From: Pseudoduganella buxea
GTDB lineage: Bacteria > Pseudomonadota > Gammaproteobacteria > Burkholderiales > Burkholderiaceae_D
Assembly (NCBI RefSeq): GCF_009720835.1
Contig: NZ_WNKZ01000054.1
Span: 1-42,053 of the forward strand
Length of the DNA: 42,053 bases
Direction of reading: 5' to 3'
In this document: piece after piece, positions 23,478-32,889 of the stretch
Layout: every line of letters starts with the position of its first letter
Numbering within the stretch: the first letter of the stretch is position 1
Translations under genes and position numbers: made by a program
The notes under the pieces: model-generated
Databases searched by the model: none
The model's input: only the letters and a program-made list of their open reading frames with translations
Told to the model about the DNA's origin: nothing

Positions 23478-24432
23478 CGCGTTTGCCCGTCACGCTCAGC
23501 ATCCACGCATAGGCGTCGCCCACCAGCGCGTTGAACTCGTCGCCGTCCAGCTGCACCGATTCCAGGCCGGCCGCGACGGCGTCGAACTCGCCCCGCTCGG
23601 CCGCTTCCACCAGGGCCAGCAAGGTGCCCAGTTCGCCCGTGCGCTCCAGCAATGCCCGCTGCACGGCATCGGCCAGCGCCAGCGGCGCCAGCACCTGGGG
23701 CAGCGGGCTGCCGAACAGCACACCCAGCAGCGAAAACATGCCGGACATGAAGGCCTGCTCCTGGTGCTGCTTGTCCAGGCCCGCCGCACGCGCCAGCAGT
23801 TCCATCAGCCGCGCCCGTACGGACACCCGGGCCAGCAGCATCGGCGAGCGCACGTCGCCCTCGCGCGAAGCGAACAGCATCAGGTTCAGCCAGCGGCGCA
23901 ACTGCTGACGGCCCAGGATCAGGATGGCCTGCGAGAAGCTGGTGACCTTGCGCCCCACGGCCGCGCCGCCGCTGCGCAGGGAATTGACGAGGCGCAGCAG
24001 GTGATACGACAAGGTGGGGTCGCGCCGCAGCAGCGCTTCGATTTCATGGGTATCGGCGTCGTTGCTGACCAGCTGCACCAGCTGCAGGGCCAGTGCCCGC
24101 GACGCGGCCTGCTGGCCGACCGGCTTCGGCGGTGGCGCCAGTGGCCAGTCGCCGCCGATATAGGCGATGCCGGCCGGAACCGCGGCGGGCAGCGCGGCCT
24201 CGGCCTGCAACACGGTGGTGCCCGTCAGGCGCACCCAGCCGGCGCTGCCCAAGGCATCGGCCAGCGCCGCCGGCACGCCCGTGCGGTAGTGGCAGGGCAA
24301 CTGGCCGGCGAGGGCCGTCAGCGCCGGCGGCAACGCTTCCGGTGCGCCCTGCCCGCCCGTGCACAGCACCAGCGCCGCCGGCTTGCCGAGGCGGTCAGCC
24401 AGCAATTGCAGAAAAACGGGACTTGTATTCAT
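23470..24432 (-). CDS. HDOD-domain protein
   Basis: In this 320-residue protein the C-terminal two thirds form an HDOD domain (about 115-310). It has ALLRRDPTLSYHLLRLVNSL (133-152), then FSQAILILGRQQLRRWLNLM, with no HD metal pair. The N-terminal part (1-110) is a poorly conserved leader that in related proteins corresponds to a decayed EAL domain (YuxH type). HDOD proteins are output or scaffold parts of c-di-GMP and stress signalling. The 8-base overlap with the EAL gene suggests the two work together. The start has no strong ribosome site. Confidence 0.85.
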   Translation of the reverse strand: MNTSPVFLQLLADRLGKPAALVLCTGGQGAPEALPPALTALAGQLPCHYRTGVPAALADALGSAGWVRLTGTTVLQAEAALPAAVPAGIAYIGGDWPLAPPPKPVGQQAASRALALQLVQLVSNDADTHEIEALLRRDPTLSYHLLRLVNSLRSGGAAVGRKVTSFSQAILILGRQQLRRWLNLMLFASREGDVRSPMLLARVSVRARLMELLARAAGLDKQHQEQAFMSGMFSLLGVLFGSPLPQVLAPLALADAVQRALLERTGELGTLLALVEAAERGEFDAVAAGLESVQLDGDEFNALVGDAYAWMLSVTGKRDA

Positions 24433-24532
24433 CGGGCGGGTTCGGCAGGAAAGAGGCAGGCGCAGCGCGCCGGGAACCCTATGGTACTCCTAAACTGTTG
24501 GCAACAGTCAATAGTTTCCAGGCATCACTTGC

Positions 24533-25501
24533 CTAAATATCGTGCAAATCTTGCGTTGTCGCAAGTGGCACGTGGTGCGGCAAGGATTGGGGCAGATGCA
24601 GGCACAATCGGTCGAACAACATGGGGCGGCGCATGCGCTCCAGCCACCAGTTCAGTGCCGCGCCCCCTTCGCCCGTGCGCCACGCCAGATAGAACGTTTC
24701 GTCCGGCTTCGGTTCCTCCACCGCCTTTTCCACCAGCAGCCCGGCCGCGATGGCCGCGCGGGCACAGGGCTCGGGCAGGAAGCCGAAGCCCAGGCCGGCC
24801 AGCTGGTATTGCAGCTTCGACGTCATGTCCGGCACCGTCAAGGTGTCCTGCCCTAGCAACAAGCCGACCGTGCGGGGCGCCATCTGCCGGGCCGAGTCGG
24901 CCATGACGATGGCGCGGTAGTGCTGCAGGTCGTTGCGGCCCAGGGGCCCCGGCAGTGCCGCCAGCGGATGGCCAGGCGCCACGGCGAACACCCAGCGCAG
25001 GCTGCCGATGGGCTGGGACACGTAGCCGCCGCCGGCCGGGCCGTCGCCGGGCGCGCCCACCACCAGGTCGACGCGCCGGTCCAGCAGTGCTTCCCACGTG
25101 CCGGACAGGGCTTCGCGAACGATACGCAGCCGGGTCTGCTGGGCCACGCCATAGAAGGCACGGATATCGGCATCGAAGGCCAGGCTGGAAAACATCGAGT
25201 CGTGGCCGATGGCCAGTTCCGTCTCCCAGCCGGACGCCACCCGCCGCACACGGTGTTCCAGGTCCTGGGCCGCCTTGAGCAGGTAGCGTCCTTCCTTCAG
25301 CAATTCGCGCCCGGCGCGGGTCAACTCGACGCGGGGGCCGTTGCGCTCGAAGACCTGCACACCCAGGTCGTCCTCCAGCTTGCCGACCGTATAGGAAATC
25401 GTCGACGGCACCCGGTGCAACTCCTTGCCGGCGGCGGAAAACGAGCCGCGCCGGTCGATGGCGTCGACGATCTGCAGGGCTTCAAGGCTCAGTCTAAGCA
25501 T
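24533..25501 (-). CDS. LysR-family transcriptional regulator
   Basis: The 322-residue product has an N-terminal winged helix (MLRLSLEALQIVDAIDRRG, then FSAAGKELHRVPSTISYTVGKLE) and a LysR substrate-binding domain (about 90-300). ATG 25501 gives the canonical LysR length; longer frames are not credible. It is divergent from the pirin gene, with 152 bases between. A perfect inverted repeat lies next to its start codon, a likely site for autoregulation or control of pirin. The effector is unknown. Confidence 0.92.
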   Translation of the reverse strand: MLRLSLEALQIVDAIDRRGSFSAAGKELHRVPSTISYTVGKLEDDLGVQVFERNGPRVELTRAGRELLKEGRYLLKAAQDLEHRVRRVASGWETELAIGHDSMFSSLAFDADIRAFYGVAQQTRLRIVREALSGTWEALLDRRVDLVVGAPGDGPAGGGYVSQPIGSLRWVFAVAPGHPLAALPGPLGRNDLQHYRAIVMADSARQMAPRTVGLLLGQDTLTVPDMTSKLQYQLAGLGFGFLPEPCARAAIAAGLLVEKAVEEPKPDETFYLAWRTGEGGAALNWWLERMRRPMLFDRLCLHLPQSLPHHVPLATTQDLHDI

Positions 25502-25503
25502 GT

Positions 25504-25516
25504 TCGAATTTTTCGA
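25504..25516. promoter_or_regulatory. Candidate LysR-type operator
   Basis: TCGAA-TTT-TTCGA is a perfect 5-3-5 inverted repeat within TTCGAATTTTTCGATAA (25503-25519), next to the lysR start. LysR sites are dyads of this general form (T-N11-A). A related but imperfect TTCGAAATT lies near 25614, on the pirin side. Confidence 0.35.
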
Positions 25517-25653
25517 TAATGGAGCGGTAATTTTTCCGTTTTTTAATTCGGAGAGAGGGGCATATACTTCTTTCATCGGGGCGGCAATACGAAAAAAAGC
25601 CCGAAACGAAGCATTCGAAATTGTCGCACAAACCAAACATAAAGGAGCTCATC

Positions 25654-26355
<702 letters not shown>

Positions 26356-26458
26356 GCCGACGTTCCGGATCGCCGATATCGTGCTGCCCATGCATCGCGG
26401 TATCGGCTTCCCGTACCGAGGCGGGCCTCCAATGCCCGCCGGTAAATTTGTTATGATG

Positions 26459-26488
26459 ACGGGTGCGCCGCAGTCACGGCGCACCCGT
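26459..26488 (+). promoter_or_regulatory. Perfect 12-bp hairpin in the pirin-ribA spacer
   Basis: Arms 26459-26470 and 26477-26488 pair perfectly around a CAGTCA loop. No T run follows, so it is not a standard terminator. A TATGAT box at 26452-26457 lies directly upstream, so the hairpin could form the 5' end of the ribA transcript. A weaker hairpin (GGCGGGC and GCCCGCC, about 26420-26441) lies just before and may end the pirin message. Confidence 0.45.
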
Positions 26489-26521
26489 TATGACCTCTGG
26501 AACCTTCGAAAAGAGCACACC

Positions 26522-27169
26522 ATGCAATCCGCCCCCGCCGCAGCCGCCGACCTCGATTACGTCACTTCCTGCGCGCTGCCGACTCCGTGGGCCGAATTCA
26601 CCTTGCATGCCTTTGTCGAGCATTCGACAGGCAAGGAGCACCTGGCCATGGTGCTGGGCGATATCGGCGACGGCGCGCCCGTGCTGGCACGGGTGCACAG
26701 CGAATGCCTGACGGGCGACGTGCTGTTTTCCCAGCGCTGCGACTGCGGCGCCCAGCTCGAGGGCGCCTTGCGGCGCATCGCCGCCGAAGGCCGGGGCGTG
26801 CTGCTGTATCTGCGCCAGGAAGGCCGCGGTATCGGCCTGTTGAACAAGATGCGCGCCTACCGCCTGCAGGAAGCGGGCGCCGATACGGTGCAGGCGAACG
26901 AGCAGCTGGGCTTCAAGCCGGACCAGCGCAGCTATGAGCTGGTGGCGCCCATGCTGCACCAGTTCGGCGTGCAGAGCCTGCGCCTGATGACGAACAATCC
27001 CCGCAAGATCGCGGCAATGGAAAAGCTGGGCGTACCGGTGGCCGAGCGCGTGCCGCTGCTGGTGAACCGCAATGTCTTCAACCAGCACTACCTGAACACG
27101 AAGGCCCTGAAACTGGGCCACATGATGACGCCGGTCGTTGCCACCGCGACAACGGACGGCGAGCAGTAA
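26522..27169 (+). CDS. ribA: GTP cyclohydrolase II
   Basis: This 215-residue enzyme catalyses the first step of riboflavin synthesis, opening GTP to a diaminopyrimidine with loss of formate and pyrophosphate. The zinc cysteines are Cys62, Cys73 and Cys75 in SECLTGD and SQRCDCGAQL. LRQEGRGIGLLNKMRAY is the following GTP-binding segment, and LMTNNPRKI is the late ribA motif. The length is normal, and the enzyme is not fused to RibB. The start has AAGAG upstream. A ribA hairpin leader is present, but I see no FMN riboswitch elements. Confidence 0.95.
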   Translation: MQSAPAAAADLDYVTSCALPTPWAEFTLHAFVEHSTGKEHLAMVLGDIGDGAPVLARVHSECLTGDVLFSQRCDCGAQLEGALRRIAAEGRGVLLYLRQEGRGIGLLNKMRAYRLQEAGADTVQANEQLGFKPDQRSYELVAPMLHQFGVQSLRLMTNNPRKIAAMEKLGVPVAERVPLLVNRNVFNQHYLNTKALKLGHMMTPVVATATTDGEQ

Positions 27170-27301
27170 CACGGGCGCCGGCTTAAAGCGCGCTTAAGGG
27201 CTGCCGTCACGGGGCCGCCTTTACGTGCCTTTGCATTCCCGCCCCTGTTGTCCGACAAGTTTCATGCGGTACACTGTTCCGGATCGATTCAAAGGGACTG
27301 C

Positions 27302-28666
27302 ATGAAACTTACCAGGCTTGCCTCCACGTTGACCTTGCTGGGTTGTACCGGTGCCGCCCTCGGCGCGCCCACGCCGCCCGCCGCCGGCCAGGGCGCACCC
27401 GCGCCGGCTGCGCAGTCCCAGAACGCCGCCCTGCCGCCCCCGTCGTCCGCTGCGCAGAAACTGTACTCCGCCGCCAAGGCCGACCTGCTGCAGGTGCGCT
27501 CCCTGCTGCGCAGCGGCCGCACGCAGTCGTCCGTCGGCTCGGGCTTTTTGGTCGGCACATCGAACCTCGTGCTGACGAATTACCACGTGGTGTCGCAGTT
27601 CGCGCTCGATCCGGAAACCTACACGGGCGAGTGGGTCGACACGGCCGGCCAGCGCGGCAACATCGAACTGCTGGCCGTCGACGTGCTGCACGACCTGGCC
27701 GTGGTGCGCGTGAACCGCTACGGCACCGGTTTCTTCAAGGTGCCCGAAGGGCCCGTCAAGCTGGCGCAAGGCCAGTACCTGTACTCGCTGGGCAATCCGC
27801 TCGACCTGGGCTTCGCCATTTCCGAAGGGGCCTACAACGGCGTCATCTCGCGCACCTTCTACGAGCAGCTGCTGTTCTCCGGCCCGATCAACTCGGGCAT
27901 GAGCGGCGGCCCGGCCGTCACGGCCGACGGCGAAGTGGCCGGCGTAAACGTGTCGAAGCGGCTCGATGGTGAACTGGTCAGCTTCCTCGTGCCGATCCGC
28001 TATGCCCAGCAGCTGCTTGCGCGCGTGAAGTCCGACAGCAAGCCCCCGGCCGACTTCACGGCCGTCGTCACGCAGCAGTTGCTGACGCACCAGAAGGCCA
28101 TGGTCGACCAGCTGCTGGCCGGCCCGCTGACCCTGAAGGCGATGGGCCCCTACCAGGTGCCCGTGCGCGAGTCCGAACAGATGCGCTGCTGGGGCCAGTC
28201 GAATGCGCAGGCGAACGCGCGTGGCGAGAAGCCCTACGCGGTGGACAACACCAGTTGCGCAATGGAGTCGGCCATCTTCGTGTCGAACACCCTGCAGACG
28301 GGCGCCATCGGCATCCGCCACCAGTTCATGCGCAGCACGGGGCTGGACCGGATCCGCTTCAGCCAGCTGTCGTCCGCCTCGTTCAAGAACGAGTCGCTGG
28401 GCAGCCACACGGACACGCGCCTGACGGGCCCCACCTGCACGGAACACTTCATCAAGAACCGCAGCCTGCCGATGCGCGCAGTCATGTGCGTACGCGCCTA
28501 CCGCAAGTTCGCCGGCCTGTACGACTTCACCGTGCTGACGGCCAGCACGGACGACGCGCGCATGAACCTGCAAAGCCGCCTCGACGCGCGCGGCGTCTCC
28601 TACGCCAACGGCCTGCGCACCACGCGCGCCTTCCTCGATGCGCTGGCGCGCGAGGATGCCCGATGA
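27302..28666 (+). CDS. Exported trypsin-like serine protease (S1 family)
   Basis: The 454-residue product has a signal peptide (about 1-22). A possible lipobox-like LLGC (12-15) lies in it but is not ideal. A Pro/Ala-rich linker (23-50) leads to the chymotrypsin-fold domain (about 60-240) with catalytic His95 (TNYHVV), Asp131 (LHDLAVV) and Ser201 (NSGMSGGPAV). A DegP-like protease core is therefore present, but no PDZ domain follows. The C-terminal 200 residues are an unfamiliar region with five cysteines (CWGQ, SCAME, TCTEHF, MCVRAY), fitting a periplasmic disulfide fold. The ATG at 27302 follows AAAGGGA. It shares ATGA with the FHA gene, so the two are coupled. Confidence 0.88.
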   Translation: MKLTRLASTLTLLGCTGAALGAPTPPAAGQGAPAPAAQSQNAALPPPSSAAQKLYSAAKADLLQVRSLLRSGRTQSSVGSGFLVGTSNLVLTNYHVVSQFALDPETYTGEWVDTAGQRGNIELLAVDVLHDLAVVRVNRYGTGFFKVPEGPVKLAQGQYLYSLGNPLDLGFAISEGAYNGVISRTFYEQLLFSGPINSGMSGGPAVTADGEVAGVNVSKRLDGELVSFLVPIRYAQQLLARVKSDSKPPADFTAVVTQQLLTHQKAMVDQLLAGPLTLKAMGPYQVPVRESEQMRCWGQSNAQANARGEKPYAVDNTSCAMESAIFVSNTLQTGAIGIRHQFMRSTGLDRIRFSQLSSASFKNESLGSHTDTRLTGPTCTEHFIKNRSLPMRAVMCVRAYRKFAGLYDFTVLTASTDDARMNLQSRLDARGVSYANGLRTTRAFLDALAREDAR

Positions 28667-29649
28667 GCGGCCCGTGCTTCGTCGAAGTCCTGGCGCGCAA
28701 CGGCGACGTGCTGTCGCGCCAGCGCTGCGACACGCTGCCCGCCACCCTGGGACGCGGCTACGACAACGACGTCATCCTCGACGACGCCCACACGGCCCCG
28801 TACCACGCCGTGCTGGAACGCGATGCCGACGGCCTGCTCGTGCTGCGCGACGTGGGCAGCCGCAACGGCATCGTGCTGCACGGCCGGCGCCAGCAGAGCG
28901 TGCCGCTGGACGGCACCACGGTCGTGCGCCTGGGCCACACGCGCGTGCGCGTGCGCGACGCCGGCTTCCCCGTTGAACCCGAACTGACCGACACCACCAT
29001 GCACGCGTGGGAAGGCGGCGTTCCCGCCCTCGCCGGCCTGGCCCTGGTCGCGCTGTTCGTCGGCGTCGAGCAGGCCCTGTCGGACACGGAATCGTTCCAG
29101 GCCATCCGCTACCTGCAGACCATCGCGGCGGGCATCGGCGCGGGCCTCGTATGGAGCGGTGTGTGGGCCCTGGTGAACCGCCTGTTCGCCGGCCACGCGC
29201 GGCTGGGCCGCCACCTGTTCATCCTCGGTTCAGGCCTGATCGCCATCGGCGCGTGGAAGACCATTTCGGCCGTGCTGGGCTTCGCCTGGTCGGCCGAAGC
29301 CTTCACCCGCTACGGCAACCACGTGACGACCCTGATCGTCTGCGGCATGGTGTACTTTCACCTGCGCACGATCCGGCCGCACTTCCCCACGCGCCGGCTG
29401 CTGCTGGCCTGCTCGCTGCTGCTGGGCCTGGGCTCGGGCCTGATCCTGATGAACAACCTGCAGACCAACGGCCACGCCGGCGACGAACCCTACATGTCCG
29501 TGCTGCTGCCGCCGGAAATCCGCCAGAGCCGCGACGGCAGCGTCGACGATTTCATGCAGGACGCCGCCCGCCTGCGCGCCGTTGCCGATGCCGACCGCCA
29601 GCGCGCCGTCGAAAACGGCGACGACGGCGAGGAAGGCGAGGACGACTGA
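28663..29649 (+). CDS. FHA-domain multi-pass membrane protein
   Basis: The 328-residue product has an N-terminal cytoplasmic FHA domain (about 5-100) with the phosphothreonine-binding set: GR at 30-31, YHAV (47-50, His48) and SRNG (66-69). About five to six transmembrane helices follow (115-290), then a cytosolic acidic tail rich in D, E and R (about 300-328). FHA domains bind phosphothreonine proteins; no Ser/Thr kinase lies near. It is translated with the upstream exported protease. I infer a relay between phosphoprotein binding inside and the protease outside the membrane, but nothing shows it directly. Confidence 0.82.
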   Translation: MSGPCFVEVLARNGDVLSRQRCDTLPATLGRGYDNDVILDDAHTAPYHAVLERDADGLLVLRDVGSRNGIVLHGRRQQSVPLDGTTVVRLGHTRVRVRDAGFPVEPELTDTTMHAWEGGVPALAGLALVALFVGVEQALSDTESFQAIRYLQTIAAGIGAGLVWSGVWALVNRLFAGHARLGRHLFILGSGLIAIGAWKTISAVLGFAWSAEAFTRYGNHVTTLIVCGMVYFHLRTIRPHFPTRRLLLACSLLLGLGSGLILMNNLQTNGHAGDEPYMSVLLPPEIRQSRDGSVDDFMQDAARLRAVADADRQRAVENGDDGEEGEDD

Positions 29650-29712
29650 ACGGCATGCCGGGCAGGCGACAAACAGTGGCCGTGGCGAACGCCAAGGCCC
29701 CGACGTGGGCTG

Positions 29713-29718
29713 TACAAT
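29713..29718 (+). promoter_or_regulatory. Candidate -10 box at the bphO start
   Basis: TACAAT lies only six bases before the ATG at 29725. A transcript from it would begin close to the start codon, giving a leaderless or nearly leaderless message. No strong -35 is seen. Confidence 0.3.
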
Positions 29719-29724
29719 ATCGGG

Positions 29725-30327
29725 ATGAAGATGGAAACCCCGGACATTCTCGCGGCATTGCGCGAGGCCACCGCCAGCCGGCATGCCGTGCTCGATCACG
29801 CCATGCCGCTGGCACAGCACGCGCCCACCTTGCGGCACTACCGGGACCACCTGTCCCTGCTGCGCCGCTGGCTGGCGCCCCTGGAAGCATGGCAGGCCCG
29901 CTTCGGCGACGGCCCGCAGGATGCGGCCCTGCTGCCACCGGCGCCGCACCTGCCGCTGCTCGATGCCGACCTGGCCGATCCGGCGCTGGCGGACCTGCCG
30001 GCCCTGCCCCCCGCCGCCATCGACGTGCCCTGGTTCGCCGCCGACAGCGCCGCCTACCGCTGGGGCGTATCGTACGTGATCGAAGGCTCGCGGCTGGGCG
30101 GCACGGTGTTGTACCGGCACCACGCCGACCGACTGGCGCCCCATCCGCTGCGTTACCTGCACGGCGATGGCACGCCGCCCGGCCCACGCTGGCAGCAATT
30201 CCTGCGCGCGCTGCGCGACGCCGTGCAGTCGCCGGAAGGGATCGCCACGGCCTGCGCCGGCGCGCGCGATGCTTTTGACAGCCTGATCGCCCTGCAGCAG
30301 GGCGCCGACGCGAAGGCGGCCGCATGA
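29725..30327 (+). CDS. bphO: Bacterial heme oxygenase (biliverdin supply for phytochrome)
   Basis: The 200-residue product has the all-helical heme oxygenase fold. The proximal heme ligand is the histidine in TASRHAVLDHAM (about residue 18). The distal helix motif is YVIEGSRLGG (about 115-124). It should cleave heme to biliverdin, CO and iron, giving the chromophore for the phytochrome encoded next. The bphP ATG overlaps its stop by four bases, the classic bphO-bphP arrangement. No ribosome site precedes it, which fits the near-leaderless promoter. An ATG two codons downstream is an alternative start. Confidence 0.88.
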   Translation: MKMETPDILAALREATASRHAVLDHAMPLAQHAPTLRHYRDHLSLLRRWLAPLEAWQARFGDGPQDAALLPPAPHLPLLDADLADPALADLPALPPAAIDVPWFAADSAAYRWGVSYVIEGSRLGGTVLYRHHADRLAPHPLRYLHGDGTPPGPRWQQFLRALRDAVQSPEGIATACAGARDAFDSLIALQQGADAKAAA

Positions 30328-32558
30328 AGGTGGGCCAGGGAGCGGGCGCGGCACCGGCAGCACCGGTGGGCCTGGACAACTGCGCCAATGAACCGATCCA
30401 CATCCCCGGCCTGATCCAGCCGCACGGCGCGCTGCTGGCCTTCGATCATGCCGGTGCCCTGCGCGCGTGGAGCGACAATGCCGGCGTGCTGCTCGGCTTC
30501 CTGCCCGTGCTGGATATGCCGCTGGCGACCCTGCCGCTGGCGGCCGACGTGCTGCAGCAGTTGCACGAGTGCGTCAGCGCCAGCGCCAGCAGCGACGAAG
30601 GCTGCACGCCCACCGCCATCGAAACGGCCGTCGGCACACAGACCTTCGACTGCATCGTCCACAGCGATGCCAGCCGCGTGCTGGCCGAGTTCGAGCTGCG
30701 CGACGTCGGCAGCGAGCGGGTGGCCGCCTTCGCGCTGAAGGCCCACACGGCCATCGAGCGGCTGCGCCGGCAGAAATCCATTCCCACCTTGCTGCAACTG
30801 GCCGTCGAGCAGGTGCGCGCCATCACGGGCTTCGACCGCGTGATGGCCTACCGCTTCCGCCACGACGACAGCGGCGACGTCGTCGGCGAAGCCCGCGCCG
30901 ACAGCCTGAAGCCGCTGCTCGGCATGCGCTACCCGGCCAGCGACATTCCCGCCCAGGCACGCCGGCTGTACACCATCAACACGCTGCGCCTGATCGCCGA
31001 CATCGGCTACCGCCCCGTGCCCGTGGCCGTGGCGCCGGGCGACGAACCGCTGGACATGAGCCATGCCGTGCTGCGCAGCGTCTCGCCGATCCACGTCGAG
31101 TACCTGCAGAACATGGGCGTGGCCGCGTCGATGAGCGTGTCCATCGTCGTCAACGGCCGCCTGTGGGGCCTGATCGCCTGCCACCACAATACGCCGCTGC
31201 GCGTGCCCTACTCCGTGCGCATGGCCTGCGACGTGATGGCGCAGGTGCTGGCCGCCACGGTCCAGAGCATCGACGCACGCGAGCGCGCCGGTGCCATCGA
31301 CGAGGCGGCGCAGGTACGCACCCACCTGATCGAAACGCTGCTGCACGAGGACGATGTGCTGGCCGCGCTGGAGCGGCACGCCGAAGGCCTGGCGCAGACG
31401 CTGGACGCCGACGCGCTGGTGTTTTCCCAGCAGGGCAAGATGTGCGTGCACGGCGACGTCGACAAGGACCTTGCCGCCGCCATCATCGCTTCGCTGCCGG
31501 CCGACGGCGAGGAAGTCCTGCAACGCAGCGCGCGCGACGAATGGCCGGCCGACACCGGCAGCCGCATCGGCCAGTGGGTCGGCATGCTCGGCCTGCACTT
31601 CGACCCGGCCACGCACGGCTGGCTGGTGGCGCTGCGGCGCGAGCAGGTGCAGACGATCCGCTGGGCCGGCAAGCCGGACAAGATCGAGAAGACGGGGCCG
31701 CTGGGCCACCGCCTGACGCCGCGCGGCTCCTTCGACGAATGGGTCGACACGGTGCACGACCGCGCCGAACCGTGGGATGACAATCGCCTCGTCGTGGCCG
31801 GTCAGCTGCTGGCCGAAATGCACCGCGCCAGCATGGCCCGCCACGCCGAGACGGAACGGGCGCGCATGCAACTGCTGGCCATGCTGGGCCATGACCTGCG
31901 CGACCCGCTGCAGTCGATCACGATGGCCGCCACGGTGCTCCAGCACGGCGCCCAGCCGCACCAGCTGGGCCAGCGCATCGAGCGCTCCAGCGGGCGTATG
32001 CAGCGCCTGATCAGCCAGGTGCTGGACATGAGCCGCCTCGACAGCGGCCTGGGCCTGGCCCTGCGCAAGGACGACACCGACATCAGCCGCCTGGTCGAGG
32101 ACCTGCTGGATGAAACCCGCACGGGCCACCCCGGCACGCATTACGAAGCGGCGATCGCGCCGGGCATCCGCGCCCAGGTCGATGCCGACCGGCTGGCCCA
32201 GGTGGTCAGCAACCTGCTCAGCAACGCCCGCCACCACGGCAGCACGGGCGACGGCGTGCGCATCGCGCTGGAACGGCGGGAAGGCTTCGTCCACATCGAA
32301 GTGCGCAACGAGGGCAGCCCGATCCCGCCGGAACTGGAAGCGCAGCTGTTCAACCCCTTCAAGCGCATGGCCCTGCAGAACCAGGCCAACCGCACCGGCA
32401 TGGGCCTGGGCCTGTACATCGCCGACAATGTCATGCAGGGCCACGGCGGCAAGATCGAATACCGCTACGAGGCGCCGCATGTGGTGTTTACCGCGCGGCT
32501 GCCGGTGGACGACAGCGCAACGCCTGCCCCCAACCTTTCATCGCCGCACCAATCGTGA
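30324..32558 (+). CDS. bphP: Bacteriophytochrome histidine kinase
   Basis: This 744-residue red/far-red photoreceptor has PAS-GAF-PHY-kinase architecture. The biliverdin-binding Cys20 lies in DNCANEPIHIPGLIQPHG (18-35). GAF has the PASDIP motif (204-209) and DMSHAVLRSVSP. PHY has WLVALRRE with PRGSF (467-470) and WAGKP (447-451). The kinase has His523 in LLAMLGHDLRDPLQ, an N box (VVSNLLSNARHHG) and a G box (GMGLGLYIAD). It should convert light into autophosphorylation. No receiver domain is fused, and no response regulator gene lies nearby. It is in the operon with bphO, followed by Dabb and EamA genes. Confidence 0.96.
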   Translation: MKVGQGAGAAPAAPVGLDNCANEPIHIPGLIQPHGALLAFDHAGALRAWSDNAGVLLGFLPVLDMPLATLPLAADVLQQLHECVSASASSDEGCTPTAIETAVGTQTFDCIVHSDASRVLAEFELRDVGSERVAAFALKAHTAIERLRRQKSIPTLLQLAVEQVRAITGFDRVMAYRFRHDDSGDVVGEARADSLKPLLGMRYPASDIPAQARRLYTINTLRLIADIGYRPVPVAVAPGDEPLDMSHAVLRSVSPIHVEYLQNMGVAASMSVSIVVNGRLWGLIACHHNTPLRVPYSVRMACDVMAQVLAATVQSIDARERAGAIDEAAQVRTHLIETLLHEDDVLAALERHAEGLAQTLDADALVFSQQGKMCVHGDVDKDLAAAIIASLPADGEEVLQRSARDEWPADTGSRIGQWVGMLGLHFDPATHGWLVALRREQVQTIRWAGKPDKIEKTGPLGHRLTPRGSFDEWVDTVHDRAEPWDDNRLVVAGQLLAEMHRASMARHAETERARMQLLAMLGHDLRDPLQSITMAATVLQHGAQPHQLGQRIERSSGRMQRLISQVLDMSRLDSGLGLALRKDDTDISRLVEDLLDETRTGHPGTHYEAAIAPGIRAQVDADRLAQVVSNLLSNARHHGSTGDGVRIALERREGFVHIEVRNEGSPIPPELEAQLFNPFKRMALQNQANRTGMGLGLYIADNVMQGHGGKIEYRYEAPHVVFTARLPVDDSATPAPNLSSPHQS

Positions 32559-32575
32559 CCAACGCTGACCATCCC

Positions 32576-32884
32576 ATGCCAAGCACCCTGCGCCACGTCG
32601 TCCTCTTCGCGTTCAAGAACAAGGCCACCGCCGAGGACATCGACACCGTCGTCACCGCCTTCGGCGCGCTGAAGGATGCCATCCCCGCCATCGTGTCCTA
32701 CGAATGGGGCACCAATGTCAGCCTGGAAGGGCTGAACGACAGTTTCACCCACTGCTTCACCTTGACCTTCGCGGCCGCACCGGACCGGGACGACTACCTG
32801 AACCATCCGGAACACCAGCGCTTCGTGGGAATGCTGGGCGGCGTGCTGGAAAAGTCGCTGGTGCTCGATTACTGGGTGCAGTGA
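32576..32884 (+). CDS. Dabb-domain (stress-responsive A/B barrel) protein
   Basis: The 102-residue product is one dimeric alpha+beta barrel domain. RHVVLFAFKNKAT at the start and FTHCFTLTFAAAPDRDDYLNHPEHQ (split: FTHCFTLTF and DDYLNHPEHQRF) are family marks. Dabb proteins are found in stress responses and some ring-modifying enzymes; the role here is unknown. ATG 32576 gives the usual family length. A GTG at 32555 overlaps the bphP stop by four bases and is also possible, which would show coupled translation. The next gene starts at or near its stop. Confidence 0.8.
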   Translation: MPSTLRHVVLFAFKNKATAEDIDTVVTAFGALKDAIPAIVSYEWGTNVSLEGLNDSFTHCFTLTFAAAPDRDDYLNHPEHQRFVGMLGGVLEKSLVLDYWVQ

Positions 32885-32889
32885 CTTCG

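Noticed and set aside
21294..23534. A 746-codon plus-strand frame over the EAL gene
   Set aside because: Antisense of a well-defined gene with all EAL motifs; composition is typical of a shadow frame.
27182..27198. Near-palindrome CTTAAAGCGCGCTTAAG after ribA
   Set aside because: It is imperfect, lacks a T run and has no clear promoter beside it; too weak to call an operator.
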